From Stieleria neptunia (GTDB lineage Bacteria; Planctomycetota; Planctomycetia; Pirellulales; Pirellulaceae): a stretch of DNA of 64,000 nucleotides. The stretch is taken from positions 5,486,865 to 5,550,864 of the forward strand of contig NZ_CP037423.1 in assembly GCF_007754155.1 (NCBI RefSeq), in the 5' to 3' direction. Positions 9,026 to 17,614 of this stretch are shown piece by piece (position 1 is the first letter of the stretch; each line of letters begins with the position of its first letter). The translations under genes and the position numbers were made by a program. The notes beneath the pieces were generated by a model that was given only the letters and a program-made list of their open reading frames with translations, did not search any database and was not told the origin of the DNA.

Positions 9026-9463
9026 TCAGCTGGTTTGCAGCGTTGCCGCAGGAGGGAATCTCACGTTGTTCAGATAGCTGGACAGCGTTTCCAACAGCCC
9101 CTCCACGTTTGACTTCAGAAAATATCCGGCAACATTTCGTTCGTAGGCACGCGTCACGTCGCGGGGGTGATCCGAGGTCGTGAGCACAAAAATGACGGTC
9201 GATCGCAGCGTTTCGTCGGCCCTGATTTCGTCCAAGAACTGATGGCCGTTCATTCCCGGCATGTTGATGTCGAGCAACACGACCAGCTGTTCGCGTTGTT
9301 CCGGCGTCAATCGGTCCGAACGCAGCAACTGGAGCGCGGCGGCACCATCGGTCGCGTTGAGGATGTCGACCTGCAGACCGCATTTGGGCACCCTCCGTTT
9401 GAAGATTTCCAGATCGACGAAGTCGTCTTCGACGACCAGGATTGTCGGCGTGCGATTGCTCAT
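9026..9463 (-). CDS. Rcp1-like single-domain response regulator
   Basis: A 145-residue receiver of the type paired with bacteriophytochrome-like and HAMP kinases: VVEDDFVDLEIFKRR, an insertion before strand 3 (LTPEQREQLVVLLDINMPGMNG, Asp65), a long alpha-4 region DHPRDVTRAYERNVAGYFLK. These features match the Rcp1/'response regulator rcp1' group. Its start overlaps the stop of the upstream sensor kinase by four bases (ATGA arrangement), so kinase and regulator are translationally coupled and almost certainly cognate. Confidence 0.87.
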   Translation of the reverse strand: MSNRTPTILVVEDDFVDLEIFKRRVPKCGLQVDILNATDGAAALQLLRSDRLTPEQREQLVVLLDINMPGMNGHQFLDEIRADETLRSTVIFVLTTSDHPRDVTRAYERNVAGYFLKSNVEGLLETLSSYLNNVRFPPAATLQTS

Positions 9464-11328
9464 ATTGATGCTCCACAGAAGACTTCGGGGGACGTTGTCG
9501 CTAATTCACAAGGCCAGGTAAAATGAAACGTGGTTCCGCGGCCGAGAGCTGATTCCACGTCAATGCTGCCGCCAAAATGTTCGACTTGCTTCTTGACGAT
9601 CGCCAGCCCCATGCCGCTGCCTTCCACCGTGGGATCACCGACACGCTGATACATCTGAAAGATACGATCGAAGTTGGTCGATTCGATCCCGGGGCCGTTG
9701 TCGTGCACGGAGAATCGAAACCGCTGGTCGTCCCTTGACCAAGTCACTTTGACGTAGCCATCTCGTCCTTTGTCGTTGTGCTTGATCGCGTTGCCGATCA
9801 GATTCATAAACACCTGTTCCAGAGGCGGCCGGACGGTTTCGAACACCGGCAGATCATCCGGCCACTTGACTTCAATCGATTGCGGATTGCTGACCATGTC
9901 GACAATGTTCTCAAGCACCGAGTGAACTTCGACGATCTCCGACGGCGGATTGATTCTGCCGACGCGTGAGAAATCCAACAGGTCCTCCAGCAGGACTTCC
10001 AGTTTGCCGACCCTGACTTGCAGATTATCCAGATAGACTTCGCCGTCGCTGGACAGGTCGTCGCGAACATCCTCTTCGATCCACTGGGCCAGGTGTTTGA
10101 TCCCGCGCAGCGGTGAACGCAAATCGTGCGAGGCCACGTAGGCAAAGCTGTCGAGTTCTTCGTTGGTCGCCTGCAGCTGCGAAGCTTTTTCGCGGAGTTC
10201 ACGTCCGAGCGTCTGCGACTGCTGCAACAGTTCGGTTGTCCGCTGGTTTTGGTCACTAAAAATGCGTGCCGCCGTGGCCATTTTCCCGATCTCGTCGGCC
10301 CTCTCGGTCCCCGGCACATCGGCCAACACTTCGCCACTGGACAGCCGCTCGAACGTCTTGGTCAGATCCGAGATGGGAGTCACGATCAACAGTGCCAATC
10401 GGGTTGCGATCAACAACGACAATCCGACGGCGGTCACGACGATGCCCATGGAAAGCAGCCGGACGCGACGTGAGGTGGCCGCCAATTCCGAGGCGATGAA
10501 TTCACGCCGTGCTTCGGCTTGGGAACGCAGTTGTGCCGAGTAGTACGACACCTCCGATTCCTCACCGGCGATGACCACGTTGCGAAGAAACAGATAACTG
10601 CGGGTCGCTTGCACCGCCCGCAATCCGACGCCTTCATAGTCCCGTATCGCCTGAACGATCTCTTCGACTTGGCGGCCGGGAACCTGCATTTCGGCCAATT
10701 GAGACACGGCTTGGTTGATCGCTCGGATCGACTCGGCGACCAATTCGCCGTCGGGATTCTCGAAGTACTTCAACAGAAACTTCTCGGCGCGGGAAAAGGC
10801 GGATTGGGAGCGCACCAAGGCCAAATGGTTCTGGTCGCTGACCCCGAATCCGGAAAACTGGTCGGACAATCGCGCGGTGCGTTCTTCGATCTGTCTGGCC
10901 AACGCCGGCAACTGTTGTTCGACCAGGTCTTGACGGATTTTTCGTTCGACGATGACCGAATCGAAGTGTTTGGCGTATTCCGTCACGCGCGAGTTGATCT
11001 GTCCGAACAGCATCACCAATTCGGGATCCGTCTGCTGCCTGGTCGCCGTTTCAATCTCGACGCGCAAGCGTTCAAAGATCTCTTTGGCGGCGTCAGATTG
11101 TGACTGACGGCCGGAATACACAAACCGGTCGGCCCGCAAACGCAACTCTTGAACGTCGCGGTCCAGACCGAGTACGACGGCGTTGACCGCTTCGATCTCG
11201 CTCATCCGATTCGCTTCGTTCGTGATGCGTTTGGACCCGACATAGACCGCCAGCGCATTGCCGAACACCAACATCAAAATGATGCCGAATCCGAGATAGA
11301 TCTTTCGTTTTAGCGACAGCTGAAACAT
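9460..11328 (-). CDS. Membrane sensor histidine kinase with HAMP domain
   Basis: A 622-residue inner-membrane kinase. TM1 is about residues 10-32 and TM2 about 292-318, enclosing a 258-residue, nearly all-helical extracytoplasmic sensor region whose size and composition suggest a helical bimodular or CHASE3-like domain. Then come a HAMP linker (about 313-365), a coiled coil, HisKA with His401 in YVASHDLRSPLRGIKHL and a HATPase domain (NLIGNAIKHND, HDNGPGI, GSGMGLAI). The HisKA/HATPase resembles phytochrome-type kinases. It lies 42 bases downstream of a PotD-like binding protein, so the binding protein may present a ligand to this sensor. Confidence 0.88.
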   Translation of the reverse strand: MFQLSLKRKIYLGFGIILMLVFGNALAVYVGSKRITNEANRMSEIEAVNAVVLGLDRDVQELRLRADRFVYSGRQSQSDAAKEIFERLRVEIETATRQQTDPELVMLFGQINSRVTEYAKHFDSVIVERKIRQDLVEQQLPALARQIEERTARLSDQFSGFGVSDQNHLALVRSQSAFSRAEKFLLKYFENPDGELVAESIRAINQAVSQLAEMQVPGRQVEEIVQAIRDYEGVGLRAVQATRSYLFLRNVVIAGEESEVSYYSAQLRSQAEARREFIASELAATSRRVRLLSMGIVVTAVGLSLLIATRLALLIVTPISDLTKTFERLSSGEVLADVPGTERADEIGKMATAARIFSDQNQRTTELLQQSQTLGRELREKASQLQATNEELDSFAYVASHDLRSPLRGIKHLAQWIEEDVRDDLSSDGEVYLDNLQVRVGKLEVLLEDLLDFSRVGRINPPSEIVEVHSVLENIVDMVSNPQSIEVKWPDDLPVFETVRPPLEQVFMNLIGNAIKHNDKGRDGYVKVTWSRDDQRFRFSVHDNGPGIESTNFDRIFQMYQRVGDPTVEGSGMGLAIVKKQVEHFGGSIDVESALGRGTTFHFTWPCELATTSPEVFCGASI

Positions 11329-11370
11329 TCGCGACGGTGTGTCGGAGGTGGGGGCGGGACGGGGGGGGAA

Positions 11371-12651
11371 TTAGTTCGCGGTCAGAAATTCATTCCAAGC
11401 GCTCAACGTGTACTCATAGTTTTCCATCACGGTGTTCCAGACGGCGACATTGCTGAAACGTCGTTCGTAGGAACCGCCGGTGCGGGTTTCGCCACGGCGC
11501 ACGACGACGCGTCCGTCGGTGCCCCGCAAATCCGTCGCGGCGCGTTTGCCGGCGTACCAATAGTCCCACTCCGGCTCGGTCATTTCGCGGCGGGACCGCT
11601 GGGGATTGGAAATGTAGTAGCCCTGGCGTGCGATAAACGCGCCCGGCCAACCGGACAACCACCAGTTCATGTACTCGTACGCCGCGTCTTGTGCGGTGGG
11701 CGAGGCGGCCGCGGAAAGACACATCACACCGTGCCAGGCGCGATAGCCTTCCTTGGGGGCCGCGTAGACGCAATCAATGTTGTCGGCGCGAAGGGCAGAC
11801 ACGCCGGGGGAGAACATGCTTTCGATCACCGCTTCGCCGCCACGCATCAGTTCGACCGAGCGGGGCACGCTGTTCCAAACGCCACGAAAATGTCCCTCGC
11901 GGCGCAGCCCGACCAGGATTCGAAACAGCGCGGTGATCTCCGCTTTGGAAAGGTTGCCGATGTCGTCGAATTCGATCAGCCCCTTGGACTGGGCCGCCAG
12001 GGCGACGTCAAACAGTCCGATCGTCGGCTCATTGCACAGCGCGACGCGACCGGCCCAACGGGGATCCAACAACCAACCCCAACTCTCCGTCTGGTACGCC
12101 ACGCCGCGCGGCACCACCGACGCGTCGTAGGCGAAGGAGTCGACGTTGTGGACATAGGGCAGAAAGCTGATCCGCTTGGTTTCCCGTGCCGCCAAGGATC
12201 CGTCGCGTTGGACGTAAAGCAACTGGTTCGGGGCGTCACCGGCACCGATTCGACCGTGTGGTGTCAGCTTTCCCGTCTTGGTCAGGCTGTTGATTTCGTC
12301 CCAGTAAACCAGCCGCGAGGTATCCAGGGGCTGAATCGAACCGGCCTGCCAGAGCACCCGGATGCTGTTGGACCACTGTTCGTACAGATCAAACGACTCC
12401 GGACGCGTCGATGCCTGATGCAGGACCGATGCGCTGCCACTGGGATGAAAGTGCAGCTTGATCCCCAAGTCCTTTTCCGCTCGCTCGCGGATCGGCTGCT
12501 GAAGCGTCACGTGCGTGCCCAACACCCGCAGCGTGCGTTGCTGTCTGACGAATCCGTAGGGAGCCGTGCCAAAGACACGGTGCGGCGCAGCGGCCAGCGC
12601 GGCCGCGGCGGTGGCGGCACTGGCGAGTACGGTTCGTCGACTTTGCTTCAT
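11371..12651 (-). CDS. Tat-exported extracellular solute-binding protein (PotD-like)
   Basis: The 426-residue product starts MKQSRRTVLASA, a twin-arginine signal followed by an Ala-rich hydrophobic segment ending AAPHRVFG. The mature part is a type II periplasmic binding protein of the spermidine/putrescine/iron class: LRVLGTHVTLQQPI at the first strand, a hinge strand with SFLPYVHNVDSFAYD, the SWGWLLDPRWAGRVAL region characteristic of PotD-like proteins and a C-terminal AYEYMNWWLSGWPG. No ABC permease or ATPase gene is adjacent. Instead it heads the signalling operon, 42 bases before the sensor kinase, which suggests a sensory rather than transport role (inference). Confidence 0.82.
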   Translation of the reverse strand: MKQSRRTVLASAATAAAALAAAPHRVFGTAPYGFVRQQRTLRVLGTHVTLQQPIRERAEKDLGIKLHFHPSGSASVLHQASTRPESFDLYEQWSNSIRVLWQAGSIQPLDTSRLVYWDEINSLTKTGKLTPHGRIGAGDAPNQLLYVQRDGSLAARETKRISFLPYVHNVDSFAYDASVVPRGVAYQTESWGWLLDPRWAGRVALCNEPTIGLFDVALAAQSKGLIEFDDIGNLSKAEITALFRILVGLRREGHFRGVWNSVPRSVELMRGGEAVIESMFSPGVSALRADNIDCVYAAPKEGYRAWHGVMCLSAAASPTAQDAAYEYMNWWLSGWPGAFIARQGYYISNPQRSRREMTEPEWDYWYAGKRAATDLRGTDGRVVVRRGETRTGGSYERRFSNVAVWNTVMENYEYTLSAWNEFLTAN

Positions 12652-13205
12652 GGATCAAACGCTTTGGAGGAAGGTGGCTGAAAAACTTGTCTTGCCCCTG
12701 GCATGCCGGCCCCGCTGGCCCGCACAATTCAACCAGAATGCGGGACAACGGACGGAACCCCGACCGGGTCGCGGCAATGCACGCGGCCTCCTAGATCGAG
12801 GGGAACCCAAACCAGCCGACGGGCGAGATTTTGCGGCCTGATCGGCCGGCTCTCGCGCCTGCCATCCCCGGCCGCTGCAGTGACCGAAAGCGCAGTTGGT
12901 AGCGATTGCGGACTTCGCAGCGGAGATTCCGCTTGTGTCGTGTGGCGAAGAGATAATCCCGACGCTTTACCTCGCGTCGAGAGACGACCTTGCCGATCAG
13001 GAAAATTGATTGCGTCACGTCCGAAGACGTCGCGAACGACCGCACGCCCCGCTTTTTCGTTGTGAGGGCGGTCATTTGCCCGCTGTGCGACCTGACAGAC
13101 CTCCCGCTTGTTTCTGGGACGCTTGCACCTTATGACAAGGTGCTCGAGCGTGCCCTAGTCCTTCAGAAACTTGACACGGTTCCCAATAGCCCCTCGATTC
13201 TACCG
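12652..13205. other. Divergent intergenic region, no gene recognised
   Basis: About 550 bases separate the divergently transcribed binding-protein operon and glycogen phosphorylase, so both promoters must be here. An open frame continuous with glgP reaches back to 12990 but its translation is Pro/Arg/Cys-rich and unlike the family. No repeat element or regulatory motif was recognised. Confidence 0.6.
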
Positions 13206-15686
13206 ATGCAAAAGACCCTTGATTCCGCTGTCTCACCGTCTTCCGAAACCGACGACGTGCTCCTCGGTTCGCTCTCGCACGAATTGCGACGGCACCTGCT
13301 GTTCACCCTGGGGCGTGACGACATCGACTCAGATCCCGGCTATTGCTTTCGCGCAGCGGCGATCACGATTCGGGATCGGATCAGCCGCGACTGGCGCCGC
13401 ACCCGCGAATTACAGGCGGCCAGCGACACGCGTCACGTCAACTATCTGTCGCTGGAGTTTCTGCTCGGACGGTCGCTCAATAACGCCATCCAAAACATGG
13501 ATCTCGATGAAGCGATGCGAAAAGCGCTGCATCGTTTCGGCGTCGAGCTGGAAGAGGTCATCGACAAGGAGCACGATGCGGGATTGGGAAACGGCGGGCT
13601 GGGGCGGCTTGCGGCGTGCTTTCTTGATAGCTGCGCCAATCTGCAGTTGCCCGTCTCGGGCTACGGGATTCGCTACGAATACGGGATGTTCCACCAGTTG
13701 ATCGAAGGCGGCCGTCAAGTCGAAGCCCCCGACCACTGGTTACGCGACGGAAACCCTTGGGAAATCGAACGGCCCGAGGACACCAAACGGATCCGTTTGT
13801 ACGGCCGGACCGAGCGTTACGTCGACGAGAAGGGAAAACCGCACAGCCGCTGGGTGGAATCGCTGGACATCTTGGCGGTCCCCTACGACATGCCCATTCC
13901 CGGTTTCCGCAACGGCACCGTCAATACACTCCGCCTCTGGAAAGCGACGGCGACCGACGCGTTTGATCTGAATGAATTCAACGCCGGCAGTTACCCCGAA
14001 TCGGTCGCGCAAAAGAACAACGCCGAACAGATCTCGATGGTGCTGTACCCCAACGATGCCAGCGAGAACGGCAAAGAGCTGCGGCTGAAACAACAGTACT
14101 TCCTGGTCTCGGCCAGCCTGCAGGACGTGTTGGCCAACTGGGTCGAGCAGCACGGCGAAGATTTCAGCGGGTTCGGTGAAAAGAACTGCTTCCAGCTCAA
14201 TGACACGCACCCCGCCTGCGCCGTCCCCGAGTTGATGCGACTGCTGATGGATGAGCATGAACTGGAATGGGACCAGGCCTGGGAGATCACGACGCAGTGC
14301 ATGGCCTACACCAATCACACGTTGCTGCCCGAAGCCCTGGAACGCTGGTCGGTCAGTCTGTTCGGACAACTGCTGCCACGCGTCCTGGAAATCATCTTTG
14401 AAATCAACGAGCGTTTCCTCGCCGAGGTCGCCAAAAAGTTCCCGAACGAACCCGAGTTGCTCAAACGGGTTTCGTTGATTGAAGAAGGGCACACGCCGCA
14501 CATCCGGATGGCCTACCTGTCGATCGTCGGCAGTTTTTCCGTCAACGGCGTGGCGCAACTGCACACCGATCTGCTCAAGACCGGACTGTTCGCCGATTTT
14601 GATCGCATCTGGCCGAACAAGATCAACAACAAAACCAACGGCGTCACCCAACGGCGCTGGCTGTCCCACTGCAATCCGGGGCTGCGTGATTTGATGAATG
14701 AGACGATCGGCACGCGGTGGGAGTCGGATCTGGAAGAGATCTCGGCACTGGCCCCGCTCGCCGAAGACGCCGAATTTCGCAGTCGCTGGCGTGGCGTCAA
14801 AAACGCCAACAAAGAACGCTTGTCGAAGTACGTCAAGCAAAACACCGGAGTCGACTTCGACCCGTCGATGCTGTTCGACGTCCAAGTCAAACGGATCCAT
14901 GAGTACAAACGACAGCTGATGAACGTTTTGCACGTCATCCATTTGTACGACCGCATCCTTCAAGGCGAAACGGCCGGCATGGTGCCGCGATGCGTTCTGA
15001 TCGGAGGCAAAGCCGCGCCGGGATATCACCTGGCCAAACTGATCGTCAAACTGATCAACAACGTCGCCCGAGTCGTCAACAGCGACCCCCGTGCGCGTGA
15101 TCTGCTGCGATTGGTCTTCTTCCCCAACTACCGCGTTTCGGCGATGGAAGTCATCTGTCCCGGAACCGAGTTGAGCGAACAGATCTCCACCGCCGGCAAA
15201 GAAGCCTCGGGAACGGGAAACATGAAGTTCATGATGAACGGGGCGTTGACGATCGGGACGCTCGACGGGGCGAACATCGAGATTCGTGAAAAGGCCGGTG
15301 CCGAAAACTTTTTCCTGTTCGGACTCAATGCCGCCGAAGCCCAAGAGGCGCGAAAGAGCTATGACCCCAATGCGATCATCGCCGCCGATCCCGCGATCGC
15401 ACGCGTGATGGAATTGCTCGAAGGCGGTCATTTCCACGGCTCCGAACCCGGTGTCTTCGGCGAATTGACCTCCGGGCTGAGAAACCCGCACGATCAATGG
15501 CTGACCATCGCCGATTTACGCAGCTTCATCGACGCACAAGATCGTGTGGCAGAAACCTATCAAAAAGCCGATCAATGGGACCGGATGAGCATTCTCAATG
15601 CCGCCAACAGCGGATGGTTCTCCAGCGATCGGACGATCCAGCAGTACGCCGATGAAATCTGGAAAGTCAAACCGCTGACGGAATAA
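13206..15686 (+). CDS. glgP: Glycogen/starch phosphorylase
   Basis: The enzyme releases glucose-1-phosphate from alpha-1,4-glucan using pyridoxal phosphate, in the cytoplasm. The product is 826 residues, normal for GlgP. Characteristic stretches are seen: NYLSLEFLLGRSL near the N-terminus, GNGGLGRLAACFLDS, the FQLNDTHPACAVPELMR block, KINNKTNGVTQRRWL, VQVKRIHEYKRQLMN and the PLP-binding EASGTGNMKFMMNGALTIG with Lys674. The ATG at 13206 is chosen because it gives the family's usual N-terminus; the reading frame is open further upstream. The gene stands alone; a hairpin with a T-rich tail follows it. Confidence 0.95.
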   Translation: MQKTLDSAVSPSSETDDVLLGSLSHELRRHLLFTLGRDDIDSDPGYCFRAAAITIRDRISRDWRRTRELQAASDTRHVNYLSLEFLLGRSLNNAIQNMDLDEAMRKALHRFGVELEEVIDKEHDAGLGNGGLGRLAACFLDSCANLQLPVSGYGIRYEYGMFHQLIEGGRQVEAPDHWLRDGNPWEIERPEDTKRIRLYGRTERYVDEKGKPHSRWVESLDILAVPYDMPIPGFRNGTVNTLRLWKATATDAFDLNEFNAGSYPESVAQKNNAEQISMVLYPNDASENGKELRLKQQYFLVSASLQDVLANWVEQHGEDFSGFGEKNCFQLNDTHPACAVPELMRLLMDEHELEWDQAWEITTQCMAYTNHTLLPEALERWSVSLFGQLLPRVLEIIFEINERFLAEVAKKFPNEPELLKRVSLIEEGHTPHIRMAYLSIVGSFSVNGVAQLHTDLLKTGLFADFDRIWPNKINNKTNGVTQRRWLSHCNPGLRDLMNETIGTRWESDLEEISALAPLAEDAEFRSRWRGVKNANKERLSKYVKQNTGVDFDPSMLFDVQVKRIHEYKRQLMNVLHVIHLYDRILQGETAGMVPRCVLIGGKAAPGYHLAKLIVKLINNVARVVNSDPRARDLLRLVFFPNYRVSAMEVICPGTELSEQISTAGKEASGTGNMKFMMNGALTIGTLDGANIEIREKAGAENFFLFGLNAAEAQEARKSYDPNAIIAADPAIARVMELLEGGHFHGSEPGVFGELTSGLRNPHDQWLTIADLRSFIDAQDRVAETYQKADQWDRMSILNAANSGWFSSDRTIQQYADEIWKVKPLTE

Positions 15687-15714
15687 ACGCAGCGATCCGA
15701 CCAATCGTGGACGC

Positions 15715-15736
15715 GGCGTCAACCGACGCCTTTCTT
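15715..15736 (+). terminator. Possible intrinsic terminator after glgP
   Basis: GGCGTC-AACC-GACGCC stem-loop followed by TTTCTT, 29 bases after the glgP stop codon. The six-base-pair GC stem and interrupted T tract fit a modest rho-independent terminator. Confidence 0.5.
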
Positions 15737-15762
15737 GTTGGCGGAACAGCGTGAGCCCCATG

Positions 15763-15947
15763 CCGCTAAATCGAGAAGCGAACATGAATCACCATGGCTC
15801 CCCTCTCCCCCAAACAAGCCTATCCTCGTCGCAGAGTTTTCGCATTTTAAGAATCGCTTGACGCACACGATCAATCAGAATCAACAAAGAGGCTTGTTCG
15901 GGGGAGAGGGGAGCCATTTTGGGGTAAGTGGCTTCTCGATTTAGCGG
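15763..15947. repeat. 185-bp MITE-like inverted repeat element
   Basis: Outer arms CCGCTAAATCGAGAAGC (15763-15779) and its exact reverse complement (15931-15947) enclose inner 28-bp arms (15794-15821 and 15890-15917, one mismatch) that begin ATGGCTCCCCTCTCCCCC. The central 68 bases are AT-richer and not palindromic. No coding capacity. The organisation resembles a miniature inverted-repeat element or a large dispersed hairpin. It is followed by a half copy of the TTAGCGG family (15953-15973) and half of the GTGAGCCGCG family (16000-16027). Confidence 0.75.
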
Positions 15948-15999
15948 TATTGGGCTCGCGCCCTACCGCTAACAAAAACACCCCGCTTGGCGACTGAAT

Positions 16000-16027
16000 G
16001 CCCGGCCGCTTACGCGTCGCGGCTCAC
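16000..16027. repeat. Half copy of the GTGAGCCGCGACGCG repeat
   Basis: The segment is the reverse complement of the left arm of the hairpin found entire at 46381-46447 and 53081-53148. Only one arm is present here, directly before the stop codon of the serine hydrolase. Confidence 0.7.
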
Positions 16028-16078
16028 CAAACCGACGGCCCGCGCGCCCTCCCGGGGTCGCCCCGGGCGGCGAAACGG

Positions 16079-17497
16079 CTACTCGTCCTCGGCCGGATCG
16101 ATTCGCTTGGCAGAAGCGCGGATGCCGTTTTGAAACAGTTCCAACGCTTCGAACCGCCCGTCGTTCTCGTCCTTGAACGTCAGCGTTGCCGGGACAATCT
16201 TGTAAAACCACTCCGTTTCGGATTTGGGAAAGACCTGAAACGCGGGCTGGCCCGTCAACTGGACCATCAACCGGTCGTTGACGACGTTGACATCAAAGAC
16301 GACTCCGGGGGCGATTTGGTATCGGCCTTCACAACGCTTCATCGTTGCAATCGGCACCTCGATCGCCGATTGAAACGTTCGCGGTTGCACTGCCGCACCG
16401 GCCAACATGCGAATCAGATCTTCGGCCAGCCGGTCGACTTCCATGGTTGCCGTGTTGGTCAGCAACACGACGGCCGCCGGAACCTCGCGGCTGACGAACA
16501 ACATCGCATGGTAGCCGCCGGTCTGTCCGTTATGCCAGCGCGTCGATCCGTCTCGGGCGATGTGCCATCCGAGCCCCATCGCGAAGTCTTTGGCGTCGCC
16601 GGCGCGGTGTTGTTTCCAAGCAAGCTGGAGCGCGTTTCCCAGATCGCTGTCTGGCGGATCAAGGTTCGCGTTGGCAAACCGCAACATATCCGTGACGGTG
16701 CTGCGGATCCCGCCGGCGCCGGGCATGTCGGCAAACTCCCAGGTCGAATGCGGCTTTCCGGGCGTCGCATGGCCGGCCGCAAGACGCTTGAGGACTTCGG
16801 CATCGCCGGTCACCGTGGTGCTGGTCATCCCCAGCGGTTTGGCAATCCGCTCGGTCAACAGTTGGTCATACGATTTGCCGGCTTGGTGACCAAGCAGATA
16901 ACCGAGAAACGAAACCGCCAAGTTGGAATATTCCATCTTGTCGCCGGGATCCCGGGTCAACGAATAGCCGTCCAGGAATTCGAGGGCCAGCTGTGAGGTG
17001 TAATCGGCGTAGGGGTTTTCGCCGCCGACGTTTTTCATGTTGCTCGGCAATCGCGGCAGTCCCGACCGATGGATGGAAAGATCCAACAATGAAATCTTCT
17101 TGCCGTTCGAATCGGGCATCCTGGCACCGCCCGGCATCAAGTCGGCGGCGTCTTGGTCCAGCTTGACTTTGTTCTGGACGACCGCGTCGGCGAGCAGGAT
17201 TCCCGTAAACACTTTCGAGACCGAGCCGATTTCGTAAACCGTTTGATCGGTCGGTTGATCACCATCGGCGGACGTCTTGCCGAAGTGGAACGTCGCCGAA
17301 GAATCGCCCGCGATCAGCCCCAACGAAAGGCCGACGACTTGCTCGGAGTCCAGATACGGTTGAACGAGCGAACGAATGCGCTGCTGCGTTGCCGGATCGT
17401 CCAGATCGGGCGGCGCGGCAGCGAGCGGACTGGCGGCTGCGGCGAAAAGCAAACCGCAAATGGCTGAGCGTAGGACAGCGGGAAAGCGATCGATCAT
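16079..17497 (-). CDS. Exported serine hydrolase, class C beta-lactamase family
   Basis: The 472-residue product has a Sec signal peptide (about residues 1-28, ending PLAAA) and a beta-lactamase/transpeptidase-fold domain. The nucleophile motif S92-V-S-K95 lies in YEIGSVSKVFTGILLADA, the second motif Y190-S-N192 in KMEYSNLAVSFLGYLLG, and the third as WHNGQTGGYHAML (HNG replacing KTG as in many esterases of this family). A beta-sandwich-like C-terminal domain of about 90 residues follows. It may be an esterase, D-aminopeptidase or beta-lactamase; substrate cannot be told. The start at 17497 has GAGGACTCC upstream and restores the signal peptide. Confidence 0.85.
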   Translation of the reverse strand: MIDRFPAVLRSAICGLLFAAAASPLAAAPPDLDDPATQQRIRSLVQPYLDSEQVVGLSLGLIAGDSSATFHFGKTSADGDQPTDQTVYEIGSVSKVFTGILLADAVVQNKVKLDQDAADLMPGGARMPDSNGKKISLLDLSIHRSGLPRLPSNMKNVGGENPYADYTSQLALEFLDGYSLTRDPGDKMEYSNLAVSFLGYLLGHQAGKSYDQLLTERIAKPLGMTSTTVTGDAEVLKRLAAGHATPGKPHSTWEFADMPGAGGIRSTVTDMLRFANANLDPPDSDLGNALQLAWKQHRAGDAKDFAMGLGWHIARDGSTRWHNGQTGGYHAMLFVSREVPAAVVLLTNTATMEVDRLAEDLIRMLAGAAVQPRTFQSAIEVPIATMKRCEGRYQIAPGVVFDVNVVNDRLMVQLTGQPAFQVFPKSETEWFYKIVPATLTFKDENDGRFEALELFQNGIRASAKRIDPAEDE

Positions 17498-17561
17498 CGG
17501 GAGTCCTCGGCGTGTGTTCAATCGATTGGAACACACGATCTTAACGGCACGACGACCTCTC

Positions 17562-17614
17562 GTGGGGTAAGCGTGCTGCTTGCCGGGGGAACGCAAGCTG
17601 GAAGCTTACGCCAC
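17562..17614. repeat. GTGGGGTAAGC ... GCTTACGCCAC hairpin
   Basis: Imperfect inverted repeat between the serine hydrolase start and the cysNC stop. Its ends, GTGGGGTAAGC and GCTTACGCCAC, recur at 47912-48008 in a partly duplicated form. Confidence 0.7.

Noticed and set aside
12791..13075. 94-codon minus-strand frame upstream of glgP
   Set aside because: Low-complexity Arg-rich translation, no ribosome-binding site, no family resemblance.
13740..15497. 585-codon antisense frame inside glgP
   Set aside because: Shadow of the GC-rich coding strand; glgP is an unambiguous family match.
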